This document shows positions 6,795-15,042 of a stretch of DNA of 64,000 nt, in pieces. Position 1 is the first letter of the stretch. Each line of letters opens with the position of its first letter. The stretch is taken from NCBI GenBank assembly GCA_947459205.1, contig CANHCR010000006.1:1-64000 (forward strand). The letters run 5' to 3'. The notes below the pieces were generated by a model, which worked only from the letters and a program-made list of their open reading frames with translations, had not been told where the DNA came from and did no database searches. The position numbers and the translations under genes are program-made. Source of the stretch: Caryophanales bacterium. GTDB taxonomy: Bacteria; Bacillota; Bacilli; Paenibacillales; CANHCR01.

Positions 6795-8795
6795 ATGGAA
6801 CTGAAAATTTTTGAAATTGATCCATACTTGCGACCGTACGCTGGCGACTTGCAAATGCGTATGAATCGTTATCATGGCATTCGACGCACACTGCTCGGCA
6901 AAGGACGTTCATTCAAGACGTTCGCAAACGGGCATCATTATTTTGGCTTTCACAAGAAAAAAGAGGGCTGGTATTATCGCGAGTGGGCGCCAGCTGCAGA
7001 TGCACTGTTTTTGATGGGTGATTTTAACGATTGGAATCCAGATTCGCATCCGTTACATAGAGGCGAGGATGGCTCTTGGGAACTTTTCTTGCCGGGTGCG
7101 AATGCATTGCAACACGAGCAGCGTGTGAAGGTGCGCGTCGTCACGGGCGAGCGTTCACAGGATCGAATTCCACTTTACATACGCAGGGCTGTGCAAGATC
7201 AAACGACTTGGGATTATGCAGGGCAAATTTGGGAACCGGAGCGCAAGTTCAAGTGGACGGACGAATCGTTCCGGATTGAGGACGAGCGACCGTTGCTCAT
7301 TTACGAAGCGCACGTCGGGATGGCGCAGGAGAAGTATGGCATCGGTACTTATACGGAGTTTAAGGAAACCGTGTTGCCGCGCGTGAAGAAGGCTGGCTAT
7401 AACACAATTCAGCTGATGGCGATCATGGAGCATCCGTATTATGCCTCGTTCGGATATCAGGTGTCGAATTTCTTTGCGGCCTCGTCGCGCTTCGGCACGC
7501 CAGATGAGTTAAAAGATCTCATCAATACGGCGCACTCACTTGGGATTGCGGTGCTGCTCGATATCGTCCATTCGCATGCGGTGAAAAATTTGAATGAGGG
7601 CATCAACGAGTTTGACGGCTCCGATCATCAGTTTTTTCACGCTGGCGCTCGCGGCAATCATCCGGCGTGGGACTCAAAACTTTTTAACTATGGCAAACAT
7701 GAAGTTTTACATTTCCTGCTCTCGAACGTTAAGTTTTGGCTAGAGGAATATCATTTTGACGGCTTCCGCTTTGATGGCGTGACGTCAATGTTGTATCACC
7801 ATAGCGGACTGGGCGTCGCTTTCAATGCATACGACAAATATTTCAGCATGGATACGGATCTCGACGCTGTTACTTATTTGCAGTTCGCGAATGAATTGAT
7901 CAAAGAAATTCGTCCCGATGCGATTTCCGTAGCTGAAGATATGAGCGGCATGCCTGGCATGTGTCTACCGATTGAGTATGGCGGCATCGGCTTCGATTAT
8001 CGCCTCTCGATGGGCGTGCCGGATATGTGGATCAAGACGCTCAAAGAAAAATCGGACGAGCAGTGGGACTTGTGGAGCATTTGGCACGAGTTGACGACGC
8101 GCCGTCCGCAAGAGAAAAATGTCGGTTATGCAGAATCGCATGATCAGGCGCTTGTTGGTGATAAGACGATCATGTTTTGGCTCGCCGACAAAGCGATGTA
8201 CTGGCATATGGCGAAAGACCAAAACAATATGGAGATTTACCGCGCGATTGCATTGCATAAGTTGATTCGCTTCCTCTCGCTGACATTGGCGGGCGAAGGC
8301 TATCTGAATTTTATGGGCAATGAGTTCGGTCATCCCGAGTGGATCGATTTTCCGCGGGAAGGCAACAACCATAGTTTCCATTATGCAAGACGTCAATGGG
8401 ACTTGGGCGATGCTGATTATTTGCAATATAGTTATCTGAAAGAATTTGACCGCGGCATGATTGAATTCGTCAAAGCGAATGGTGTCGTCGGTGCGCAAGA
8501 TTTGCAAAGTTTATGGATCGGTCAAAATGAGAAAGTGCTCGCATTCCGCAAGGGTGGTTTGGTGTTCGTCTTAAACTTGCATCCATACGAGTCGTATACG
8601 CAGTTTGCACTTCCAGTACCTGAAGGCGGACAATATCAGGTGGTGTTCCATTCCGACGAAACGGAATATGGCGGGAATTCACGAATCGATAAGTCTTATG
8701 TGTATCACACTGGTGTGTTGCAGGAACATTATGGTGCGCAAGGATTTCCCATCTACCTTCCGAGTCGAACGGCTGTAGTTTTGCAGCGGCTCTAG
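6795..8795 (+). CDS. 1,4-alpha-glucan branching enzyme, plant/animal type (GH13_8)
   Basis: 666 residues from ATG 6795 (GGGAGA just upstream; the frame stays open further 5' but without a ribosome site). The enzyme cuts alpha-1,4 chains and re-joins them as alpha-1,6 branches in glycogen-like polymers. An N-terminal CBM48-like module (YYREWAPAADALFLMGDFNDW) precedes the barrel. Motifs are LLDIVHSHAVKN, DGFRFDGVTSMLY (nucleophile), SVAEDMSGMP (acid/base) and YAESHDQALVGDKT, then GEGYLNFMGNEFGHPEW. These strings are nearly those of plant, fungal and human branching enzymes and differ from the usual bacterial GlgB (GH13_9). No glgC, glgA or glgP lies nearby; the amylosucrase-like enzyme could supply the linear chain, an inference. 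Confidence 0.93.
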   Translation: MELKIFEIDPYLRPYAGDLQMRMNRYHGIRRTLLGKGRSFKTFANGHHYFGFHKKKEGWYYREWAPAADALFLMGDFNDWNPDSHPLHRGEDGSWELFLPGANALQHEQRVKVRVVTGERSQDRIPLYIRRAVQDQTTWDYAGQIWEPERKFKWTDESFRIEDERPLLIYEAHVGMAQEKYGIGTYTEFKETVLPRVKKAGYNTIQLMAIMEHPYYASFGYQVSNFFAASSRFGTPDELKDLINTAHSLGIAVLLDIVHSHAVKNLNEGINEFDGSDHQFFHAGARGNHPAWDSKLFNYGKHEVLHFLLSNVKFWLEEYHFDGFRFDGVTSMLYHHSGLGVAFNAYDKYFSMDTDLDAVTYLQFANELIKEIRPDAISVAEDMSGMPGMCLPIEYGGIGFDYRLSMGVPDMWIKTLKEKSDEQWDLWSIWHELTTRRPQEKNVGYAESHDQALVGDKTIMFWLADKAMYWHMAKDQNNMEIYRAIALHKLIRFLSLTLAGEGYLNFMGNEFGHPEWIDFPREGNNHSFHYARRQWDLGDADYLQYSYLKEFDRGMIEFVKANGVVGAQDLQSLWIGQNEKVLAFRKGGLVFVLNLHPYESYTQFALPVPEGGQYQVVFHSDETEYGGNSRIDKSYVYHTGVLQEHYGAQGFPIYLPSRTAVVLQRL

Positions 8796-8818
8796 TGCGC
8801 TTCAAAAATGGATTGACG

Positions 8819-8849
8819 AAACCGTGCGCTTTGGTCGCGCGGTTTTTTT
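8819..8849 (+). terminator. Terminator after the branching enzyme gene
   Basis: AACCGTGCG pairs with CGCGCGGTT, followed by a run of T. Confidence 0.85.
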
Positions 8850-8913
8850 ATGATATGATAGGTTCGGTGCAGATGAAATAGATAAAGAATAGGCATGATG
8901 GAGGAATTGATCA

Positions 8914-10098
8914 ATGATCATTAAACCGAAAGTTCGCGGTTTTATTTGTACGACAGCGCATCCTGCGGGCTGTGAGCGACATGTGTTGGAGCAGATTGAA
9001 TATGTCAAAAGCCAAGGCAAGGTGGCAGGCGGACAGAACGTATTGGTTATCGGCGCTTCGACGGGCTACGGCTTGGCATCGCGGATTGTGTCAGCGTTCG
9101 GCAGTGGCGCGAAAACGATTGGCGTATTTTTTGAGCGTCCATCCGCGGATGAGCGTACGGCATCGGCTGGGTGGTACAATACGGTTGCATTTCATAAAGC
9201 GGCACAGGCAGAAGGGTTGCTGAGCATCAATATTAACGGGGATGCGTTCTCGAATGAGATTAAGCAGCAGACGTTGGCAGCCATTCGTGAGCATCTCGGC
9301 ACAGTGGATCTCGTCGTGTACAGTTTGGCATCACCGCGCCGCACGCATCCAGATAATGGTGAGACGTATAGTTCGGTGCTGAAACCGATTGGCGCTAAGT
9401 ATACGAATAAGACGATCAACTTTGCCAACGGAGTCGTTAGCGATATCTCGATTGAGCCTGCTAATGTGACGGAGATTGCGCATACGGTGGAAGTGATGGG
9501 TGGCGATGACTGGCAACGCTGGATTCAATTGCTCGATGAGGCCGGCGTGCTGGCGAACGGCGTGAAGACGGTGGCTTATTCGTACATCGGACCTCAAATC
9601 ACGCACGCGATTTATCGTGAGGGGACGATTGGCCGTGCGAAGGATCATTTGGAGGCGACTGCGCAGGCTTTGAATGGCTTGTTGCAAAAATATGAAGGTG
9701 AGGCGGTCGTTTCCGTCAATAAGGCGCTCGTGACGCAGGCAAGTTCGGCGATTCCGATTGTGCCGTTGTATATCTCCATTTTGTATAAAGTGATGAAAGA
9801 AAAGGGCTTGCACGAAGGGTGTATCGAGCAAATGTATCGTCTGTATCAAGATTGTTTGTTCGGCGCAGGGGATCGTCAGTTTGATGAAAAAGGGCGGATT
9901 CGTATCGATGATTGGGAGATGCAGGCAGATGTGCAGGCAGAAGTGACTGCCTTGTGGCAACAAATTGCGAGTGAGAACGTGGAGCAAATTAGCGACTTGG
10001 CTGGTTATCGTCGCGATTTCATGAAACTGTTCGGCTTTGATCTCGAGGGTGTCGACTACGAGGCGGACATTACGCTGAACGAGTGGGATGCAATATAA
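8914..10098 (+). CDS. fabV: Trans-2-enoyl-CoA/ACP reductase FabV
   Basis: 394 residues, the usual length for FabV, an NADH-dependent enoyl reductase of the SDR superfamily that completes the fatty acid elongation cycle and resists triclosan. Visible are the N-terminal KPKVRGFICTTAHP signature, the nucleotide-binding loop VIGASTGYGLASRI, the long active-site spacing Y-X8-K (around YIGPQITHAIYREGTIGRAK), and the C-terminal Phe/Asp-rich segment. The start ATG has GGAGG with good spacing. It is monocistronic, with a hairpin terminator just after the stop. FabV is more usual in Proteobacteria; whether FabI is also present cannot be seen here. Confidence 0.93.
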   Translation: MIIKPKVRGFICTTAHPAGCERHVLEQIEYVKSQGKVAGGQNVLVIGASTGYGLASRIVSAFGSGAKTIGVFFERPSADERTASAGWYNTVAFHKAAQAEGLLSININGDAFSNEIKQQTLAAIREHLGTVDLVVYSLASPRRTHPDNGETYSSVLKPIGAKYTNKTINFANGVVSDISIEPANVTEIAHTVEVMGGDDWQRWIQLLDEAGVLANGVKTVAYSYIGPQITHAIYREGTIGRAKDHLEATAQALNGLLQKYEGEAVVSVNKALVTQASSAIPIVPLYISILYKVMKEKGLHEGCIEQMYRLYQDCLFGAGDRQFDEKGRIRIDDWEMQADVQAEVTALWQQIASENVEQISDLAGYRRDFMKLFGFDLEGVDYEADITLNEWDAI

Positions 10099-10121
10099 AA
10101 AACGGGCAGGCTTGCCCGTTT
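10098..10121 (+). terminator. Hairpin after fabV
   Basis: AACGGGCA / TGCCCGTT stem with a short loop. The T tract is weak (TTTGT). Very similar CGGGC hairpins follow other genes in this window (near 21568 and 26395). Confidence 0.6.
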
Positions 10122-10123
10122 GT

Positions 10124-10206
10124 CGGCCAACCACTGGCAGAAATGAAAGTAACATTGCCCCACAGACTTTCAATTCTGCCGACCAAGGGCCAAACTTTCA
10201 TAAAAA
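10124..10206. repeat. Palindromic intergenic element, copy A
   Basis: About 83 bp. The left arm begins CGGCCAACCACTGGCAG, runs on to GAAAGT, and is matched by a right arm holding ACTTTCAATTCTGCC and GGGCC, so the element folds into a long imperfect hairpin. It ends GCCAAACTTTCATAAAA. A second copy with the same ends lies at 21592-21670. It codes for nothing visible and resembles a mobile or REP-like repeat. Confidence 0.7.
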
Positions 10207-10220
10207 ACGGGCAGGGCTAA

Positions 10221-10274
10221 TAAAAACCGGCTAGGTAACCGTCGTCAAAAAATGACAACGGCTACCGGCCGGTT
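10221..10274 (-). terminator. Terminator of the clpX-like operon
   Basis: Read on the minus strand, a long stem (AACCGGC, GGTA, CCGT, GTCA and their partners) closes on a T6 loop and is followed by TTTTTA. It lies just after the stop of the ClpX-like gene. Confidence 0.8.
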
Positions 10275-10285
10275 ATTTGTATTGG

Positions 10286-11596
10286 TTATGATACCGTTTT
10301 TCGTTTTGTGGCTCTTTTTTTGACCACAAGCAAATCAGCCTCTTCCATTGAGTTGATGTAAGATTCGGTCACTGTCACCGACTGTATCTTTTTGCCGGTG
10401 AAATTAAACACAATTGGTAACATCAACTGCTCAAAAATCGTGCTCAGACCGCGCGCCCCAGTACCAAACAAAATGGTTTGTCGCGCAATCGCGCTGATGG
10501 CCGCTGGTTCGAACTGCAATTCGATGCCGGAGATGGCGAGTGAGTGTTGGTGCTGCTTGACCAACGCATTTTTCGGTTTCGTCATGATGTATTCAAAATC
10601 TTGTTGTGTCAGGTCATCCAATTGGACAATGATTGGCACGCGTCCCATAAACTCGGGGATCATCCCGTACAAGATGAAATCTTCAACGGTCAGATTGCTG
10701 AAAAGCGCATGTTTTTTGATGACCGGTTCGACTTCCACACTGTCCTGCACTTCCTCGGTTGGAGTCAAGCCGAAGCCGATTGCTGGTTTACTCTCAATTT
10801 GTTTGACACGGTCCGGCTTGAGTTTTTCCATGTCGGAGAAGGCGCCTGCACAGATAAACAAAATGTTGCGCGTGTCTATTTTTGGCAGACCAGCACTGCG
10901 TGACGAGCTCGTCGTACGCCCCATATCAATGACGTCACCTTCTATCATTTTCAGAAGAGAGTGCTGCACCCCTTCGCCACCAACGTCGCGACCGCCGTAC
11001 ATACTTGATTTCTTCGCAATCTTATCAATCTCGTCAATGAACACAATGCCACGTTGAGCGCGCTCAATATCTTTGCCAGCCGCATGGTACAAATTCTTGA
11101 GAATCGATTCGACGTCATCACCGACGTAGCCTGCCTGCGTCAGCGAACTAGCGTCGACGGCCACGAACGGCACATCAAGCAATTTGGCTACCGTTTGCGC
11201 GAGCAACGTTTTACCGCTACCGGACGGACCGCAAATCATCACATTCGCCTTCTTCATCACCGTACCGTCTTTCATCTCACCAGAGTAAACGCGTTTGTAA
11301 TGTTGATATACGGCAACGGCGATCAACTTTTTCGCACGTTCTTGTCCGATGATGTACTCGTCAAGAAACGCTACGATTTGTTCCGGTAGCGGAACTTTGT
11401 CGAACAACTCTTGCAAATTCTTTTGTGTGCTTGGTTTCTTCTTGTTTCGACCGACTTTTTTCTGATAACTTTCAAACATTTGATTGCCTAACTGAATACA
11501 ATCAAAACAGATGTGAATGTTATCGGGTCCGCTGATTGCACTTTCCGTCACACTCGATTTACAAAAAGAACATTCCAATTGTTTAGCGTTTTTCAT
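10286..11596 (-). CDS. ClpX-like AAA+ unfoldase (paralogue)
   Basis: 436 residues, the length of ClpX. An N-terminal Cys4 zinc-binding domain (CSFC...CFDC) is followed by a full AAA+ module: Walker A GPSGSGKT, pore loop GYVGDD, Walker B IVFIDEID, RDVGGEGVQHSLLK, and sensor-2 GARGL. The IGF loop that docks ClpX on ClpP is intact (AIGFG). The RKH loop, which in ClpX helps recognise substrates, is replaced by a Ser-rich stretch (TSSSRSAG). So a ClpP partnership is likely but substrate choice is probably different. ATG 11596 is chosen because GGAGG (11605-11609) is 8 nt upstream; ATG 11602 is only 2 nt away. It is the last gene of a four-gene operon and overlaps the preceding gene. It is probably not the housekeeping clpX, which normally sits near tig, clpP and lon. 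Confidence 0.88.
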   Translation of the reverse strand: MKNAKQLECSFCKSSVTESAISGPDNIHICFDCIQLGNQMFESYQKKVGRNKKKPSTQKNLQELFDKVPLPEQIVAFLDEYIIGQERAKKLIAVAVYQHYKRVYSGEMKDGTVMKKANVMICGPSGSGKTLLAQTVAKLLDVPFVAVDASSLTQAGYVGDDVESILKNLYHAAGKDIERAQRGIVFIDEIDKIAKKSSMYGGRDVGGEGVQHSLLKMIEGDVIDMGRTTSSSRSAGLPKIDTRNILFICAGAFSDMEKLKPDRVKQIESKPAIGFGLTPTEEVQDSVEVEPVIKKHALFSNLTVEDFILYGMIPEFMGRVPIIVQLDDLTQQDFEYIMTKPKNALVKQHQHSLAISGIELQFEPAAISAIARQTILFGTGARGLSTIFEQLMLPIVFNFTGKKIQSVTVTESYINSMEEADLLVVKKRATKRKTVS

Positions 11597-12320
11597 TCGC
11601 ATAACCTCCAGATTTGATAGGTGTGTTCTCGTACAGCCATTTCCAATATTTGAGCCTAATTGTTTCGGCTAGCATCGCCGCAGCTGGCAACTTCCCTTTG
11701 TAATGCTTGTCCTCTCGTAAAAAGGTGACAATGTCTTTGTCAGCCAATTGGACGTTGTGTGCCAACTGCTCGATCAACTCTTTGAAAATGTCCGCCTCAA
11801 AACCAGGTGATGCTTGCCAAAACGAAGTATCGCCACTACTAATGTTTTTGGTACGATTTTTTTGTTCACCGTCCAAACGAATGCATTCATCTAAGGCGTC
11901 GCGAATTTCTTTGGCAATCCACGGTTTGAGTGCTTGCATCATTTTTTTTCTGGAATCAGAGAATCCGTAGCGATACTGCTCGATGTACAATTTCAATAGC
12001 GAACTATCAAAAAAACAGGCCAACGTCTTGCGTGATTGTACGACCGTCGCTTTCTCGGCAGGTGAGCATCGTGCAAACCCGTCTGGTGCAACCTTGTCGG
12101 CTTTCATTTTCTCCAATAAACAATCGATGCATATGTTCACTTTTGCCACCTTTAAGCGATTGATCGCGTGGTACAATGCAACTCGCTCCACTAGCCATTC
12201 ATTTTTAGCCTCATAGCCAATAAGCAAAGAGCGTGCATCGCAAACATCGCAACGCAACAACTCTTGGCTTGTTCGTTCAATCTCCGTCACGCGCGCACTC
12301 TTCTCGATTTGACTTGGCAA
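11583..12320 (-). CDS. Zinc-motif protein of the clpX-like operon (third gene)
   Basis: 245 residues, not recognised as any named family. An N-terminal Cys4 motif (Cys24-x2-Cys27 and Cys64-x2-Cys67, ICIDC) resembles the zinc domain of the ClpX-like protein encoded next. The C-terminal third (FWQASPGFEADIFKELIEQL, then a PAAAMLAETIR segment) is shared with the other two upstream proteins, so the three are paralogues. The start is TTG 12320, with GGAGGAG inside the end of the preceding gene and a 4-nt gap between stop and start. It overlaps the ClpX-like gene. The inferred role is an adaptor, partner or substrate-delivery factor for that unfoldase; no catalytic motif is visible. Confidence 0.75.
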   Translation of the reverse strand: MPSQIEKSARVTEIERTSQELLRCDVCDARSLLIGYEAKNEWLVERVALYHAINRLKVAKVNICIDCLLEKMKADKVAPDGFARCSPAEKATVVQSRKTLACFFDSSLLKLYIEQYRYGFSDSRKKMMQALKPWIAKEIRDALDECIRLDGEQKNRTKNISSGDTSFWQASPGFEADIFKELIEQLAHNVQLADKDIVTFLREDKHYKGKLPAAAMLAETIRLKYWKWLYENTPIKSGGYANEKR

Positions 12321-12324
12321 ATGA

Positions 12325-13056
12325 TTACTCTCCTCCTCGTTGTTGAGATAATTCTTGGAAATCGGCCAATTGTTTCATATATAAACTGCGGAACACTTCT
12401 GCTGTATGAATAGCGGGTGAAAGTTTGCCAACTTTTATGTCAGCTGTTCGCAACTGTTGCTCATATTCGGCAGAAATCTCGTGTTGTAAGAAGTAGCTTG
12501 GATCGTCCCACAGCCGTCGCAATGCTCGGATGAATATGTGCGCTTCAGCACCTGTGTAGCCTTGCCAAAATTTTTCGTGGCGGCTCAAATCCGCTCCGAG
12601 AACGGCCAGTTCACGATCGGATTTTTCGAATTGAACGAGCGCCTCGTACAATTCGACAGGCATGAATGTTTGTGCCGTCTCCAACAGGCGCGACGTTTCT
12701 TTTGTTGCACCAGACTGTTTGCGCGTCAATAAGCGCAAGGTGTACGGCATCAACTCAGGTATTTTGAACACGGTCTGCCATTTTTCAAGAAACAGTTGCT
12801 CATTCTCGTCTTGCCATTGCTCAAACAGTTTATCAACGCTAATGTACACCTTGGATTTTCCTTTGTGCATGTTGCTGCACGAAAAGGATTTCCAACGGTC
12901 ATGATGCAAGTCGTTGATTAACTGTACGCATATTGTGCGTTGTCCGGTCACCATGCACGTGTCAGTTGATACAAAATCAATGTTTTCACGATAGTAGTAA
13001 GGAATTTGTTGAATAAGCCATCCGCTCCTTTTACAATGAATAAAAATTCTCGGCAA
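12325..13056 (-). CDS. Paralogue in the clpX-like operon with a lost zinc motif (second gene)
   Basis: 243 residues, unknown family. The C-terminal part (FWQGYTGAEAHIFIRALRRL, then LSPAIHTAEVFRSLYMKQL) matches the proteins encoded on both sides. The N-terminal part lines up with their zinc domains, but the CxxC pairs are gone: CMVTG replaces the first and VYISVDKL the second, so it probably does not bind zinc there. The start is unclear. The TTG at 13056 has no ribosome site and overlaps the upstream gene by 26 nt, while a good AAGGAG follows the upstream stop (13031-13033) with no in-frame ATG, GTG or TTG at the right distance. An ATT start or a sequence error are possible. Confidence 0.65.
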   Translation of the reverse strand: MPRIFIHCKRSGWLIQQIPYYYRENIDFVSTDTCMVTGQRTICVQLINDLHHDRWKSFSCSNMHKGKSKVYISVDKLFEQWQDENEQLFLEKWQTVFKIPELMPYTLRLLTRKQSGATKETSRLLETAQTFMPVELYEALVQFEKSDRELAVLGADLSRHEKFWQGYTGAEAHIFIRALRRLWDDPSYFLQHEISAEYEQQLRTADIKVGKLSPAIHTAEVFRSLYMKQLADFQELSQQRGGE

Positions 13057-13678
13057 CTTGCAAAAAGTTGCATTTGTCGCGCTGTGCCATCATCGCTTTC
13101 AGATGACGTTGGCGATACCGTTCGGCCGCATGTACGGCTGGCGATAGCACAACATGGTCTGCGAGGTCACATTTCATTTTGACGAAAGACATCACATCGG
13201 TTTCGAGAAATGATTCTGGCGATTTGTACATGGCTTCAATCAATTTATAGTACAGATTGACATCATCACCAGTGGCGCCTTGCCACCATGCGGTCGTTGT
13301 TTCACATTCCAACCCGACCGATTTCAACTCGTTGTCTAGACGTTGCAAGACTTTTATTTCTTTGATTACATCTTGGGCGACATAAGCAACACTTTCTTTG
13401 TTGTCGTTGCACACACTTTCGATCAGTGACGGGAACAAGTACATTAGGTTCGTCTGGTTTTTTAATTTGCCGCCTTCCTCGTTAATAAAGGCTTCGATAC
13501 AGTCAAAACAAACGTGTAATTTGCTGGTATAATCTCGTAGCACCTTGTAGGCTTTCAATAGTTGAAGTTGTTCGTTCCAAATCACCGCTACACCCAAGTC
13601 GTCAAAAGAGCACACGCAGCACTCTTCGATGCTAATTCTACCTTGGATGAAAATTGTATCGCGGGTTAGATTTTGCAT
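13031..13678 (-). CDS. Zinc-motif protein of the clpX-like operon (first gene)
   Basis: 215 residues, unrecognised. Cys20/Cys21-Cys23 and Cys57-x2-Cys60 (HVCFDC) form a Cys4 motif whose second half is the same CFDC as in the ClpX-like protein. The C-terminal part WWQGATGDDVNLYYKLIEAM, then LSPAVHAAERYRQRHLKAM, defines the domain shared by the three upstream proteins. The ATG has GGAGGTG about 8 nt upstream. It is the first gene of the minus-strand operon, following the terminator of the alcohol dehydrogenase gene; a weak TATATT -10 box lies at 13701-13706. It is predicted cytoplasmic. A partner of the ClpX-like unfoldase is the simplest guess from context and the shared zinc motif. Confidence 0.75.
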   Translation of the reverse strand: MQNLTRDTIFIQGRISIEECCVCSFDDLGVAVIWNEQLQLLKAYKVLRDYTSKLHVCFDCIEAFINEEGGKLKNQTNLMYLFPSLIESVCNDNKESVAYVAQDVIKEIKVLQRLDNELKSVGLECETTTAWWQGATGDDVNLYYKLIEAMYKSPESFLETDVMSFVKMKCDLADHVVLSPAVHAAERYRQRHLKAMMAQRDKCNFLQVAENFYSL

Positions 13679-13750
13679 GAGTCACCACCTCCGACAATCC
13701 AATATACCGTGAGAATTGAAAATTGGAATGGTAGTTTGAAAGATTTTCAA

Positions 13751-13788
13751 AAAAAAAAAACGAGCATGGCTGCCCGTTTCGCTCGTTT
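13751..13788 (-). terminator. Terminator after the alcohol dehydrogenase gene
   Basis: On the minus strand AACGAGC pairs with GCTCGTT and is followed by about 12 T. It separates the dehydrogenase gene from the clpX-like operon downstream. Confidence 0.85.
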
Positions 13789-13800
13789 CTGTTAGATTGT

Positions 13801-14979
13801 TTATGATCGTTTGAAAATTTCAATGGCATCTGTTCGGTCGAGTGCAATGAAACGCCCGAACGGTCCGCGGCGCATCGTTCGTTCGGCAAGTTCTTCTAAG
13901 CGGTCGTGTGCGATGCCGTAATCGGCTAGCCGAGTCGGTGCACCGAGCGTTTGCCAAAACTGTTGTAAACGGTCGACTGCAGCATGTGCGCAGGCGAGCA
14001 GTTCCGTAGGTGTATCGGCGATAGGTTTGGGCAATCCAAACACATGGGTGCCTAGTTGAGCCAGTTTTTTGCTACCGATTCCCTGGTCGAGCGCATAGCG
14101 CATCCACTGAGGGAATAAAATCGCTAATCCGCCACCGTGCGGAATATCGTAGATTGCACTGACGGCATGTTCAAGGTTGTGTGTCGCCCAATCGCCGCGT
14201 ACGCCCATGCTGAGCAGGCCGTTTAACGCCATCGTGCCGCAATACATGATTTGCGCCCGTGCATCTACGTTGGTGGGGTTTTGAAGAGCAATCGGCGCTT
14301 GGTCGATGACTGTGCGCAGGAGCGTTTCGGCAAAACCGTCTTGTACTGGTGTTTGTTCCTGATGGTGCATGTACTGTTCCAAGATGTGCGACATGATATC
14401 GACGATTCCGTAAACCGTATGTTCCGCCGGTACTGAGCAAGTCGTTTGCGGATCTAGTATGGAGAAGCGTGGGTAGGTGAACGGCGAACTCCAACCGATT
14501 TTTTCATTTGTCTGCCAGTTGGTGATGACCGAGTTGCTGTTCATTTCTGAGCCAGTTGCGGCCAAGGTAAGTACGGTTCCGAGCGGCAAGGCTCCACTGA
14601 CTTTCACGTTGCCGACGACGATCTCCCAGACGTCCGCATGCATGGCTGCGGCTGCGCAAATGGCCTTGGCGCCATCAAGCACACTTCCGCCACCGACTGC
14701 AAGCACGCCATCTAGTTGTTGCTCATGACAGATTGTGACTGCTTTTTGCAAAGTGGTGTGGCGTGGATTCGGCTCGACTCCGCCAAACTCGACATAAGCG
14801 ACGCCAGCTTGTTTCAGTGCTGCAGTCACTTGCGCGTGCACACCATTTTTCAAAATACTTCCGCCACCATAAACCAATAAGAGACGGCGCCCTAATTGCG
14901 GTGCAAAATGTTGCAGTTCAGCAATCGCGCCGACACCGAATACGAGACGTGTTGGGTTGTGATATTGAAATGGTATCAT
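13801..14979 (-). CDS. Iron-containing alcohol dehydrogenase (YugJ/BdhA type)
   Basis: 392 residues from ATG 14979, which has AGGAGG at the right distance; the longer frame upstream lacks a ribosome site. It is a group III metal-dependent dehydrogenase reducing aldehydes such as butyraldehyde with NAD(P)H. It shows GGGSVLDGAK (nucleotide binding), ATGSEMN, and metal ligands in IVDIMSH, HNLEHAVSA and IPHG. This pattern is that of YugJ/YugK and clostridial butanol dehydrogenases. It is divergent from the ADP-ribosylglycohydrolase gene with a 63-bp gap. Its natural substrate cannot be told from sequence. Confidence 0.9.
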   Translation of the reverse strand: MIPFQYHNPTRLVFGVGAIAELQHFAPQLGRRLLLVYGGGSILKNGVHAQVTAALKQAGVAYVEFGGVEPNPRHTTLQKAVTICHEQQLDGVLAVGGGSVLDGAKAICAAAAMHADVWEIVVGNVKVSGALPLGTVLTLAATGSEMNSNSVITNWQTNEKIGWSSPFTYPRFSILDPQTTCSVPAEHTVYGIVDIMSHILEQYMHHQEQTPVQDGFAETLLRTVIDQAPIALQNPTNVDARAQIMYCGTMALNGLLSMGVRGDWATHNLEHAVSAIYDIPHGGGLAILFPQWMRYALDQGIGSKKLAQLGTHVFGLPKPIADTPTELLACAHAAVDRLQQFWQTLGAPTRLADYGIAHDRLEELAERTMRRGPFGRFIALDRTDAIEIFKRS

Positions 14980-15042
14980 CGGTATTCCTCCTAAATTCAA
15001 GGTATAATATATGAGAATGAAGAGGGGGTGCATGTTAGTATC

